A stretch of DNA of 38,800 nt from contig BFEA01000030.1 of NCBI GenBank assembly GCA_003427395.1, forward strand, positions 383,921 through 422,720, read 5' to 3'. Within the stretch, counting starts at the first letter, position 1. Each line of letters opens with the position of its first letter. Below the pieces are notes generated by a model. It was not told the origin of the DNA. It was given only the letters and a program-made list of their open reading frames with translations, and searched no databases. Shown here in pieces: positions 25,681-33,970 of the stretch. Both the position numbers and the translations under genes were made by a program. Source of the stretch: Chara braunii. Its lineage: Eukaryota; Streptophyta; Charophyceae; Charales; Characeae.

Positions 25681-27849
25681 TGTGACGCGCCAACTTCCGG
25701 ACATGCGCTACCTTCCCCCTCCCCCTTGTTTCTCTGTCTTTTTGTCAAATTTTGGATGACCATCCGACGAGGCCTCTTTTTTGTATTTTCATGAATGTAA
25801 TATGCAAGGCCCTCGGACCAATTTTTGGAAATTTGTCTTTTTTTGCAGATTGGGAATTACCTGGAAATTACACGCGCCTTAGCGAGCGCGCTAGGAATTT
25901 GGGTCGACGGTTAGGAATTTCGGAATAAGCGGGATCCTACGTGTCCTTTCTTGTGCATGAATATTCACAACTTCGTCTTGGGAAGCTTTGGGAATTTTCG
26001 CAGAAATCTGAATAGGCGTAGGACTTTTCCACGCGCCCGTTTTTCCGCGCGGATATGGTATTTTTCAATTTGAATTAGTCGTANGGGAATTTTCGCAGAA
26101 ATCTGAATAGGCGTAGGACTTTTCCACGCGCCCGTTTTTCCGCGCGGATATGGTATTTTTCAATTTGAATTAGTCGTAATTGTTTCGGTGCCTTTTTGCC
26201 TTCGCGACAGCGCCATGCATGCGAGCCTCCCCTCCCCGCTTCCCCCGCTGTCCTCGACACTCCCTTCCTCGCGCTCATAGTCCTCCTCTCTCTGTAACCG
26301 TTTCCCATCTCCCCATCGCCTTGCACGCCTTTTCTCTCCTTCTTGATCGTTTGAATCTTGGTTCCGTTTCGCGCTATTCTTCGCGCTCTTCTTCCCGCTC
26401 TGATCCGCTGCGCTGAAACACCAGGTCGATCCCCTCCCTCTAGCGAAAGAGACACGCCGTGTAAGAGGAGAATTCCTGATACACGACGATTCTGATTGGC
26501 TACAGCTGGGATCCAAAGGATCGACATGGCTTTCGACGGTGAATCGCTGAGTCTTCTCCTACTTCTCCCTGTTTCAGTCCTAACCCTTCCCAACATCTAT
26601 CATTCTTTCCACAACTCTAAATTCCGCAAGTGCTCCCGGAAATCTCTCTCTCGACTCATCAGCCCGCTTCCGGGAAGTCGTGGGTAGATGGTATGAAGGA
26701 AGGTGCGAGTTGAAAAGTCCCGACGAGCGGGCTATAGCCTTGGCGCTCGGCATGTTGGGTCGCCCGATGGACTGTGGGATCCGAGCAGGGCCGCGTAGAG
26801 GCTAAGTCGACGGGGTGACGATCGCTATGGTGGATTGGCACGTGACGACCGGGATCGTCAGTGCAAGTGAGACGTTCGAGTCGGAAGTGGGTGAGTGCAT
26901 GGTCCGGGGCCATGGTGGAATTTTATGACGGTAGTGGTTTCTCTCCTTTCTATTCCAAAGTTGTATCTTCGAATGTGAGTTTTTGATTGCTCGGTTTTTT
27001 AGCCAAGACATCTCTGGGCAAGATCGCCTGATACTCTGTGATTGCTTTCTACTCGTTTCTCCCTCCTAGTCTGTGTCCCTACTCTCCCTTCTCCGGTCGC
27101 TACATGTCATAATGGATGAATTATGGTGACCTTGTTTCTCTCGCTTCGATACGTGCATGTAGTGAGCCGTGATTGGAGGTTTTGTTGTAGCATGATTGAA
27201 CGGATGATTGGTTGAGCGACTGAATGATCGGGTTGCCTGGATTGACAGACGGATGATGTATGATTAGGATATGTGCTTACCTTTGTTGCCATGTGGACTG
27301 ACGGCCCCAACTCGACCGGGCGCCAACTTCCCGTGCCCCCGCCGTGCCCCTTCCTGTACAACGAGGAAAGGACACAGGTATGCGAGTGGGACGTACGAGA
27401 AGCCGTCGCCAAGATCGGAGGGCGTTATTACTTTCCTCTCGAAACTCAGTGCTCTGGATTCGTTGATGTGGGTTTTGTTATCATCGATACACACTTTCCG
27501 CCATATTCGTTGTTATTGCCTTTTAACGAGCTGATCGTCGTCCCATGGGCGGCAGTGGAGCCTCATTGGCCTAATACTCTGTGCAGCGATTGTCGCCTCA
27601 TCGAGCGTTATCAGACCAAGAGGTTTCACTATCGCACACACGGCGAGGACGAACATAAGGAAAAGGCCACTCGATTGAGGCCCTCCACGTCGGACTCGGA
27701 GTTGTGTAGCGAGCGCCGACGCGACCTCATCCGAAAACGAGATACCACGTGTGTACCCGCCCCCTTTCACGCAAAACGAAGGGCGACAGCTCGTTGGGAA
27801 GTCCAGCGATACTTTTTGGACTGAATTTCCCATAGCTGCGAGTCCCGCA
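25681..27849 (+). repeat. element B 3' LTR, right end truncated, with duplicated segment at an N
   Basis: A copy of 15630-17700. It stops at GAGTCCCGC and element A gag resumes at once, so roughly the last 200 bases present before the primer site in the 5' LTR are missing. Bases 25990-26083 are repeated as 26085-26178 on either side of a single N at 26084; the 5' LTR has this segment once. Confidence 0.92.
27291..27824 (+). CDS. LTR-encoded ORF, intact copy (unknown protein, CxxC)
   Basis: A 177-residue frame starting MWTDGPNSTGRQLPVP lies wholly inside the 3' LTR. Features: KIGG (41-44), GFVIIDTHFPPYSLLLPFNE (61-80), LIVVPWAAVEPHW (81-93), LCSDCRL (97-103, a CxxC pair that could bind metal with further Cys/His such as HYRTHGEDEH), and a basic C-terminal third. 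No signal peptide or membrane helix is clear, and no known family is recognised. A related sequence with the same order of motifs lies at 33396-33970 (minus). It sits 3' of the LTR TATA position, so in the 5' LTR it would head the transcript. A non-coding explanation remains possible for this single element. Confidence 0.6.
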   Translation: MWTDGPNSTGRQLPVPPPCPFLYNEERTQVCEWDVREAVAKIGGRYYFPLETQCSGFVDVGFVIIDTHFPPYSLLLPFNELIVVPWAAVEPHWPNTLCSDCRLIERYQTKRFHYRTHGEDEHKEKATRLRPSTSDSELCSERRRDLIRKRDTTCVPAPFHAKRRATARWEVQRYFLD

Positions 27850-28738
27850 CTTCAGCATGAGTAGAAGCAGCTACAACTTCTACTGGCTAGATGTGTTTTC
27901 GTGGGTCGTGCTCGTAGAAGCACCTCACTGGGCGAAAGATCGCTCAAAACCACCTTTGGGAGGATTCTTCTGAGAAACTTTCGTGTTCTTGCATCTAAAC
28001 TGTTGATGGCCATATTAGCCGCAGTTGATGCAAGCTCCTCGCCAGTAGCGGTCTCTCCACACATCCTGATCCAGGCCAGCCCTTACCCAAGTCGGAGTCT
28101 TGTTTGAGTTTTGAGCCTGACCCTGGCTCTTTTGCTGGCCGCCCTTGCCACAACCAACAGCCTTTCCTTTTGTCACTGCAGCGAGGTTCCCACCCTCTCC
28201 AATCTCCTCACTGCCTAACTCTTTTTCTTCCACAACACCAGAGAGGTCATCGATCTCGGTTTGATTCCCATCGGAATCAACCATCATCAAACGACCACCC
28301 TTCCCCTTCCACTCTTGCGAAACCTTCATCTTCCTACCATCCGTTACAGGTTGATGAGCTCCTCTTATCTTAGCCTCTAAATCTAAGGCCTTCTTGCTAA
28401 ACGAGTCAAGAGTGTGCAATTCGATGCTGCTCTCACTGACCATTAAGTTCTTGATGTCTGTGGGAAGACATCTTAGGAACATGGTCAAGAGGACCTGTGG
28501 ATCATAGCAGACACCCGGGACGCAAATGAGTTTTTCAACGGCTGTGGTGAACTCTCGTGCCGACTTGTACTTTTTAGTATCAAGCCGGGCCAACGCGTCA
28601 GTGGCCTGCTGGGCCTGTTGAGGGTTGTGCCAGCGCGTCTCAACCAACTCCATGAAACTCTCTAAGGTATGGGTATGTGCCCAATCATTCATTCGCCTGC
28701 CGAAACCCTTTGACATTATATTACATCTAGCCATCTCG
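27850..28738 (-). pseudogene. element A Gag, C-terminal capsid and zinc knuckle
   Basis: The frame MSKGFGRRMNDWAHTHTLES, FMELVETRWHNPQQAQQATD and LLTMFLRCLPTDIKNLMVSE is a Retrotrans_gag capsid. It runs through a charged linker into ACINCG-stop-YGHQQFRCK, a CX2CX4HX4C knuckle at 27991-28032, where TAA (28015-28017) replaces what was probably CAA. It ends FERSFAQ-stop and is cut at 27849 by the truncated LTR of element B. It encodes the RNA-packaging structural protein; its protease partner is 12 kb away at 15629. Confidence 0.88.
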
Positions 28739-29433
28739 TTGCCGAACCCTCAAGATATGAGGCGACAGTGATCACCTCTTCCTCACGCAACATCCTCTTT
28801 GCCCTAACCCATACTGCAACCGTTCTCAACCAGGTGTCAAGTGCCTCATCCTTCTTATCACCAGAGAAGGTCTAAGGGGGTTTCAGTGGAGTCTTGGGGT
28901 ACCAAGGCTACTGTGGTCCCATCTGTGGGACCGGCTGCTGCCCCGTAGTTGCAGCTGATGGACTTGAGGATGAAGAAGCAATAGTCTGTGCTGCTGTTGC
29001 TGACGTACCACCTGGTATGATATCAAACTGTGGAACAAAAGGGCCTGTCATCGTCGGTAATGGAACTGCCAATGGAAAAACTGCCGCTAGGTGTGGAGGG
29101 AAGTGGTCCTCCCCTCCCCTCCACGGCCTTCAGTATTTGGTCAAGGGTTGACTGGATGTCATCCAGTCTACTGTCAAGGTACTCATTTAGTACCAGCAGA
29201 TTCGCCCGAACGATCTTTCCTGCATCATCCAGGCTGGAATCATTCAACCCTTCTAATGCAGCTTTGTCTGGTGCTCTGCTCTCTGATCTAGCTTTTCGAT
29301 TTCTAATCTTATCTTCTCTGTCGGTAGCATCCCTAATTTGCTTCTCTAACTGTAAGCAGAGTAGCTCTACTCGCTGGAGTGCTAACTCCTCCCTAGTGGG
29401 CGGAGGTGGCTGGCTGTACTGCGAGCCTGCCAT
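28739..29433 (-). pseudogene. element A Gag, N-terminal part
   Basis: It starts MAGSQYSQPPPPTREELALQ at 29433, with a predicted coiled coil (RVELLCLQLEKQIRDATDRE, DDIQSTLDQILKAVEGRGG). After a frame change comes FSGDKKDEALDTWLRTVAVW, VRAKRMLREEEVITVASYLE, GSA-RW, the classical gag pattern of a Trp-containing helix and L-x-G-x-A-x-x-W. Another frame change near 28738 leads to the C-terminal piece. Confidence 0.85.
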
Positions 29434-29458
29434 GATGCCATCTGACTGGAGGATGGTT

Positions 29459-29737
29459 CTACACCCCACTAGATGAGACAAAGGACATAGCGAAGGATCC
29501 TGAGGTCGCTGCAGAAGTTGCCATAGCTTCAGCACTAGACGTTGCTGCCGCTAACACACGTTCCGCAGCTGCTGCTGCCTCCTTAGCTGTCCGCAAACGC
29601 TGGGCCCTTGCTTCGGCCCGGAACCTCCTCTCCTCCCCAGGTAGCAGAACCTGAAACACTACCAGAATCCTGTGCGTATCCCGACGTGTCTGCCTCCTAT
29701 CATCAGCTGTACCTTCCCCACTATCTATACCCCTCAT
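29459..29737 (-). pseudogene. Ala/Arg-rich open frame upstream of element A Gag
   Basis: It includes EERRFRAEARAQRLRTAKEA, AAAAERVLAAATSSAEAMAT and ATSGSFAMSFVSSSGV. It lies just 5' of the Gag Met in another frame and may be a Gag N-terminal extension separated by a frameshift. It is helical and low in complexity; function unknown. Confidence 0.4.
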
Positions 29738-29973
29738 CAGCTAAGCAGATCACTATCTGCACTAGTGCCCTCACTGGAGCCTACGACAACATGTCTCACC
29801 GATTTGTAAAATAAAGAAAAATAAACATTCGGCAAGTGGTGTCGACAATGTATAGACTGACTAGGCAAATGATCTACTCCTACTTTAATTAGCTCTGTCA
29901 CAACAACTATATATAGAACAGGCAATGGTAGACTACTACTGTTTTACTCTGTAGCTGTCTATTAGGTGTACGG

Positions 29974-30148
29974 GAGTCACAAAAATGAGCTATAAATGCA
30001 CTATGGGCCAAGGTACGTTTCAAAGTGCAGTTCGGGCGATGTATACAACCCAGCTTTCTGGCCAGGTAAGGTGCCCGAAGTGCAATTGCAAACTGTATCT
30101 TGCCCCATAGTGCAATTGTAACTCGTTTTTCAACGGTTTTTGTGACTC
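29974..30148. repeat. 175-bp imperfect foldback (arms about 65-75 bp)
   Basis: GAGTCACAAAAA opens at 29974 and TTTTTGTGACTC closes at 30148. Between them TGCACTATGGG pairs with CCCATAGTGCA and TTCGGGC with GCCCGAA, leaving a loop of about 35 bases (30038-30072). TAC lies on both flanks close to the ends, perhaps a 3-bp target duplication. Compatible with a small MITE/foldback or a hairpin RNA gene. Confidence 0.75.
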
Positions 30149-30503
30149 TACTGAAGTTAGCCCAAAAATAAATCAATTGTGCAGATGTATGCAGAAATCG
30201 AAATAATATGGAATGTGTTCGAACACCAATTGGAACCTTCCCTCCCCTGTATCCAACGATCTTGATTGCATCATCAAGCAGCGGTGTCTATGGTGTGCGC
30301 AACAGCCCACCCCTGTGCCCAGGAATCCGCTTATGACCAGTTCTGCCCCTTTATTTATCCTCACGTGCAACGAGCCTTATGAGGGGATTTGACCCCTCGG
30401 CAGCGCTGGGAAAGGCCTTGCCCACGCTAAGTGAAGTTGGGCCTGCCAATATGTGCCAAGGCCTGGGTGGAGGCCAGTGTGATCACCCTAAAGGGGTCGT
30501 ATA
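30149..30503. other. no gene seen; local duplication next to R1 copy 3
   Basis: AAGGCCTTGCCCACGCTAAG..GGGCCTG at about 30411-30445 resembles CTTGTGCCCGCCCTAAGTGA..GGGCCTG at about 30557-30597 inside R1, suggesting a partial duplication of the R1 end. Confidence 0.5.
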
Positions 30504-31435
30504 TGTGCGAGGAATCGGGCCCTTAACAGACATGCACATGTTCTGGGCAGAGGCCTTCAGCAAGCCTTGTGCCCGCCCTAAGTGAAGGCGGGCCTGAATA
30601 TTCACAAGAGGCCAAGATTTGACATTTTTCCATATGTGGGTATCAGACAGTTGCAGCATGCCAGTTGGTTACAGAGCAACGTGAGCCTCTCCAGGCTCTT
30701 TCCGGAAGTTGCAGCCGCAACGGGCAGTTGAGCCCAGGGGCCCGTACAGTTAAGGGTGTGTGCTTTCAGAGGCCGACACATCATACAACAGCCACAGACC
30801 AATGAGATTGCAGCATTGTCGGCACACAGTGGCTGTGAGCCAATGAGATCACAGCGAACATTTGGAGGCCCGTGGGCTGCCTGGACGTGCCCAACTGTAA
30901 AGGGCCCAGGCCCGTAACTGCAACTGGGCCTGGACGCAGGCATTGTGGCCCGACTGGAAGCTACTGGATGCTCGCCCAGCCAGGCCCAGAAGCAGCAGAG
31001 GCTGAGCTCACTTTCCATATAGGAAAGTCAGCATCGCTGGGCGGGGCATTCTGGCCTAGGCAGGCAATGCAGCCATGTTGCTGCGTTGCAACTTCGTGTT
31101 TTGCACGAAGCTGCCGGCTGGGTCGCGCGCACGGGCGCTGGGGTGTGAGGTGCACTGCTGGGCAGTGGAGGCACGGCAGCCATAGCCGGGCTGCTGGGCG
31201 CAGGTCTGGATGGCGATGGTGGTCTTTGGGTGTTGAGAATGCACACTGTGGGAAGTCAGGGGTGATGAGGAGAGACGAGATACATACCTGGTGCATGAGG
31301 GAGGTCAGCTATGGTGTTGACGTCATGTACATCGGTCTTCAAGGTCGAAGTGAGCCTGTTGCGTAAACGCTGGTGTAGTAGGATAGGCGAGTAGTCTAGG
31401 CTGGGCGCTGGGCGCCAGACAGAGTAGGAGCAACA
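30504..31435 (-). repeat. dispersed repeat R1, copy 3 (inverted, longest)
   Basis: On the minus strand it starts TGTTGCTCC at 31435, has CTGGCGCCCAGCGCCCAG, the donor-like CACCAGGTATGTATC, AAGACCACCATCGCCAT, two ATTGG boxes, ATGATGTGTCGGCCTCT, AACCAACTGGCATGCTGC and CTTCACTTAGGGCGGGC, and ends CCTCGCA. It is the inverted counterpart of copy 2 across the nested complex. Confidence 0.8.
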
Positions 31436-33395
31436 TTGGATACGGTGTTGGTGTTGCCTGAGGGTTTGGACATTGGCTCGTGAGTTCATTGTATTGCTCT
31501 TATCTGGATGGAATCTCGGTGCATTTGCGCTCTCTGCTTGTACATGATTACTTGGACATCCGTGTGATTTCGCAACTTGGTTTTCTGTATATCGCTCTTG
31601 CTCATATTCCTTGCACTTACTTCCAATGACCTAGCTGATCAAGAGGCAATTTAAGGACAGCCCCCCAAGTCCTCAGGAATTATTCAACGTCGCAGACAGG
31701 GCAACAATCACAGCCAGGTATCACATTCCCGCCAGAGGTTCTTTATAGACGGTCTGGTACATGTCTCGCATAGGACTGGCCAGTGCACGTTCCGTCTACA
31801 GCGCAGCAAGAGCTCAAAGGCACTGCCCTCTCCTGCCAGATGCGCCATTAGGAAGAATGTCGACTCTCAAGGTAGAGTGCTCTGTTATGATCCTGGCCAA
31901 TTTCGAAGTACACATTCATGAGAAAGTACAATGCCGTCAAATTGCAAAACGAATGAATGAACTTGAGAGGAGAGAGAGGGAAAGAAGAAGAAGAAGAAGA
32001 AAGAAAGAAGGAGAAGATGATGTACACCAACAGAGACCAATGATGATGCTCTTCTTCGCCAACCACTCTCCTCCTCCTTATCTCCTCCTTTCTTATTTAC
32101 ACAAGAAATAATAATAATAATGTTGAATGGCTGAACCAGAATCAATGTCCGAATCCCTCCTCTACTGCAGGTATCACATGGAGTCCACCATAGCCATGGC
32201 CGCCCTTCTTCCTCTTCCTCCAAGGCCGAGGCTATGGCGGACTACCAGGGCATCGCCCTGCTGTGCAAAGGACAACACAAACAAGCTATGGCTGTTCTAG
32301 CTCAGGCCGCCATGCCTGACTCTGCCTCGAAGCTTCTTGGTGCAGCTCTACCCCAACTGGGGCCTTCCTGCTGCAGTGCCCACCAAGGTGATGAAGATGG
32401 CAACCACCATAGCCAGGTAAGACCTCTGGCTCTCCCCCTTCCTAGTCCTGGTCTTCTTCCTCCTCCTGTCCTTGCTCCTTCCCCAGCAGTGCAGCTCTGC
32501 GCTAGCGCTGCTCCAGCCAGCGCTCCAATCAGTGTGTCGCCAAACTTGCACACCGACAATGAGGAGCATTTTGCTCCTCCTGGAGATATTTCGGCCTGCT
32601 TGCGTCTTGGCGAGTGACTTCCTAGGCTGCACGGCCTCCAGGCAACCGCTACCTCCTCCCTTTCGGAGGGAAATATCACTGCAGACTCTGATATTGCCCG
32701 TACAGGCCCTAAACTCAGACTGGTTGGACTGGTACCCGCCTAGACCTAGCCTACAACTACTGGGCCTCTAAAAATGCAAACTTTTGTCTTCTTCTGCTCG
32801 GTCTCGAGTATCCAACACATCTACCTCTACTTGGTGTGGACCGGCCTACCTCCAACTTGAGTGTTTTCCGCTGCTCTAAGTGTCACGGGCCTCTTTCCCC
32901 GCCACTTGAGTGTTTTCCCCGCTGCAACCCTCAATGTCATGGCCACAGGTAAGTACTGCCCCTTCGGGCCTTCTGAACGAACAAGTGCCCTTGTGGGTCA
33001 CACACACACTCAAGCCGACAAGCACTCAGACAGGCATGCAGACCAGCAAGCATGCACCCACACAGACTTCGAAAACTCAGCAACAAGCGGGAAACTCAGC
33101 AAGGCATACATTCCATGAGCAAAACTCAGAAATCAGCTGTGTGTCTCACTCCGTGTTTGGCAGGTCATTACAGCTCACGACTCCTGAACCAGAAGTCGAC
33201 ACTCAAGTTGAGCTCACTTCCTCACGGTAAGAAGAGATTGAGATGGGAAGATAAGGATGGGAACAACGTACCTGAAGATAACTGCCCCCAACCACAGATT
33301 TCTCACCAATTGAGCCGAAGTGCATTTTTATGACCGGTCATAGCCTCGGTACCACACACAATGCAATGGAGTGCCACCTCAGCCAAAATGCAATG
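31436..33395. other. unrecognised region with small repeats
   Basis: No gene identified. (GAA)n occurs near 31985-32005 and (AAT)n near 32107. A short duplicated CTTGAGTGTTTTCC..CGCTGC lies at about 32855-32925. Several CAG|GTA(A/T) donor-like sites (32168, 32411, 32943) accompany short open frames such as 32234-32617, which I cannot assign. At about 33337 the minus strand reads TGGTACCGAGGCT, a possible decayed primer site (all five differences from TGGTATCAGAGCC are transitions). Confidence 0.4.
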
Positions 33396-33970
33396 TCAGC
33401 ATTTTCTCATCATTCCGCATACACCCGCTGTCGCCACAGCTCTCACGCTGTCGCCACAGCCTAGCCGGCACCACTGACAGTTGAACTGAGGCTTCCACGT
33501 GGCATGAGTCGTGGACCAGGGAAGCACTGTTAAGTCCATATAAGGCAAGATCAGCGACGGAGAAGCGGAGCGATCAATCAAAACGAACCTCATTCCCCCT
33601 ATATGACATGCCTTCGACGGGTTATAAAAGTGAACCTGATCGGTCCGCAATAGCACCCTTCGCACACCTGCATCATAGTAGGGACCGTCCTCGTATGTGA
33701 TCGAACACAAGTTTCCTAGCCGGCACCACTGACAGTTAAACTGAGGCTTCCACGTGGCATGAGCCGTGGACCAGGGAAGCACCGTTAAGTCCGTATAAGG
33801 CAAGATCAGCGACGGAGAAGCGGAGCGATCAATCAAAACGAACCTCATTCCCCCTATATGACACACCTTTGATGGGTTATAAAAGTGAACCCGATCGGTC
33901 TGTGATTGCGGCCTTCACACATTCACATCACAGTAGGGGTCGTCCTCGTCTGTGATTGGAAACGGAGGAA
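33396..33970 (-). pseudogene. relative of the LTR-encoded ORF, domain duplicated in tandem
   Basis: The minus-strand frame reads twice, with few changes: TDQVHFYNPSKACHIGG, MRFVLIDRSASPSLILPYTD, LTVLPWSTAHATWKPQFN, CQWCRL. Set against the ORF in element B (KIGG; FVIIDTH..YSLLLPFNELIVVPW; HW; CSDCRL), the order and spacing from FVxID to CxxCRL agree without gaps. B has about 16 extra residues between IGG and FVIID. The two units are 255 bp (85 codons) apart, so the frame is kept. No ATG was chosen, because the 5' end is unclear. It could be the LTR gene of a second element or a cellular domain. Confidence 0.65.
33461..33970. repeat. 255-bp tandem duplication
   Basis: CTAGCCGGCACCACTGACAG begins at 33461 and again at 33716. 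The two units differ by scattered substitutions (for example GTTGAACTG/GTTAAACTG, ATGACATGCC/ATGACACACC). Confidence 0.95.

Larger units (their letters stand above)
15630..27849 (+). mobile_element. element B: large Ty3/gypsy LTR retrotransposon inserted in element A
   Basis: It is flanked by direct copies of a long terminal repeat (15630-17905 and 25681-27849), with a primer site, gag, protease, RT, RNase H and integrase on the + strand, then extra ORFs. In a 534-base stretch of the LTRs I counted 28 differences (5.2%), so the insertion is not recent. Flanking bases (GAGGG left, CTTCA right) are not a target duplication, because the 3' LTR has lost its last 50-60 to 200 bases together with the flank. 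Confidence 0.92.
12126..29740 (-). mobile_element. element A: Ty3/gypsy chromovirus-like retrotransposon, split by element B
   Basis: On the minus strand, gag and its zinc knuckle (29.7-27.85 kb) and then protease, RT, RNase H, integrase and chromodomain-like tail (15.63-12.16 kb) read in gypsy order once 15630-27849 is removed. The join falls between the zinc knuckle and protease. Neither LTR was recognised: R1 copy 2 abuts the left end, and the right end is unclear between 29.74 and 30.3 kb. Many stops and frameshifts show it is dead. Confidence 0.85.

Noticed and set aside
32234-32617. Open frame of 127 codons ending near a GTAAGA donor-like site, as a host exon.
   Set aside because: No recognised domain, no matching partner exon, and the CAG|GTAAG motif is common in the surrounding repeats.
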